From Metabacillus halosaccharovorans (lineage in GTDB: Bacteria > Bacillota > Bacilli > Bacillales > Bacillaceae), in assembly GCF_002019635.1 (NCBI RefSeq), contig NZ_KV917371.1, forward strand, positions 1,842,001 to 1,906,000: a DNA stretch of 64,000 bases, in the 5' to 3' direction. The notes under the pieces were generated by a model that did not search any database, was not told where the DNA came from, and was given only the letters and a program-made list of their open reading frames with translations. This document shows positions 63,579 to 64,000 of the stretch, one piece after another. The translations under genes and the position numbers were made by a program. Numbering within the stretch: position 1 is the first letter of the stretch; each line of letters begins with the position of its first letter.

Positions 63579-64000
63579 TTGTTGATATTTTGAATGAACT
63601 TAAAAGGTGTTCCATCTTCAGATTGAATGATAACAATTAAATGAGAACGATCCTTTGCAAAAAGAAGGAGAGGCATTGTACTACCAATTGGTTCAATGAT
63701 CTTTCCTTCTTTTGTTTTTAGACCTAAAAAGTAATTTTTATATAGACCTTCCCACAAACTACCAATTATCTCTTGAGTTTTTTCTTCAGAAAATCCCGGT
63801 AATGGACGAGTTTGATAATGAGCAAGCTCAACAAGGGGAATTGGACTGTATTGATTTATATCAATTTTGAAATGTTGAAGTAATTCATTCCAGCTAAATT
63901 CTAAATGTTGTTCTGCTACTTTATCTAGGATATCCTTCCACTCTTGTTCTTCTTCTGTTTGAGGTGTTTTAAATGAAAAGAGTTTGGTAAATTCTGAATC
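63575..64000 (-). CDS. Uncharacterised protein, C-terminal part (runs off the right edge)
   Basis: The frame is open from the window edge to TAG at 63575, giving at least 141 residues; the start lies outside. It is soluble and mainly polar (EEEQEWKDILDKVAEQHLEFSW, AHYQTRPLPGFSEEKTQEI, then GKIIEPIGSTMPLLLFAKDRSHLIVII). I do not recognise the family. It is convergent with yqgP and overlaps its stop codon by 4 bp, with no terminator between them, so the two transcripts must overlap. Confidence 0.7.
   Translation of the reverse strand, partial: DSEFTKLFSFKTPQTEEEQEWKDILDKVAEQHLEFSWNELLQHFKIDINQYSPIPLVELAHYQTRPLPGFSEEKTQEIIGSLWEGLYKNYFLGLKTKEGKIIEPIGSTMPLLLFAKDRSHLIVIIQSEDGTPFKFIQNINN

Noticed and set aside
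1-64000. CRISPR arrays, insertion sequences, prophage or toxin-antitoxin modules
   Set aside because: I found no regularly spaced repeats, transposase or integrase frames, or defence gene signatures in the window; added genes (hflKC, nptA, chemoreceptor, dUTPase, nucleoside hydrolase) look like ordinary gene gains.

Overview
The window is an AT-rich stretch of chromosome from an endospore-forming member of the Bacillaceae (Bacillus/Metabacillus-like). Support comes from sspI, ytxC, ytaF and yqfZ-type genes, Shine-Dalgarno sequences of the AAGGAGG type, frequent TTG/GTG starts, T-box leaders, and near-complete gene order agreement with two separate parts of the Bacillus subtilis map. There are no rRNA or tRNA genes, insertion sequences, prophages or CRISPR arrays.

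Left block (1-33.0 kb, almost all minus strand) matches the B. subtilis pheT-to-ytwI region. It holds pheST with a Phe T-box, a TrmH-type methyltransferase, sspI, the ysdC/ysdB/ysdA cluster, the infC-rpmI-rplT operon with its leader, thrS with a Thr T-box, and the replication-initiation genes dnaB-dnaI with ytxC. It continues with nrdR, speD, gapB, coaE, ytaF, mutM, polA, an added hflK-hflC pair, phoPR, a MaoC-like gene, and the TCA genes mdh-icd-citZ, then ytwI.

Right block (33.2-64 kb, mostly plus strand) matches the B. subtilis yqfN-to-yqgP region but in the opposite orientation. It holds a truncated trmK, nif3 (yqfO), ispH, yqfQ, cshB, nfo, yqfT, a zinc uptake operon (znuC-znuB-zur), yqfW, yqfX, ispG, yqfZ and yqgA. 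Next come an added Na/Pi cotransporter and a chemotaxis receptor, then yqgC, sodA, yqgE, pstSCAB-phoU, yqzC/yqzD-like genes, yqgL, yqgM, rpmG, yqgN, a DUF92 gene, yqgO and the rhomboid protease gene yqgP. The two blocks meet at about 33.1 kb inside trmK, whose first ~150 codons are missing, so this is a rearrangement (or assembly) junction.

Phosphate is one theme: phoPR, the pst operon and a second phosphate transporter are all present, and the last two each carry four TT-A-type hexamers at exact 11-bp steps upstream, the layout of PhoP sites. Envelope stress is another: both ysdB and hflKC have near-consensus SigW promoters. The most interesting unexplained element is the 133-nt leader of speD. 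Its first base pairs start at the predicted transcription start, it can form a closing stem around three hairpins, and it contains a perfect anti-Shine-Dalgarno segment, all of which suggests a riboswitch-like control of S-adenosylmethionine decarboxylase. The rest is mostly conserved housekeeping; I do not see a new multi-gene defence or mobile system.
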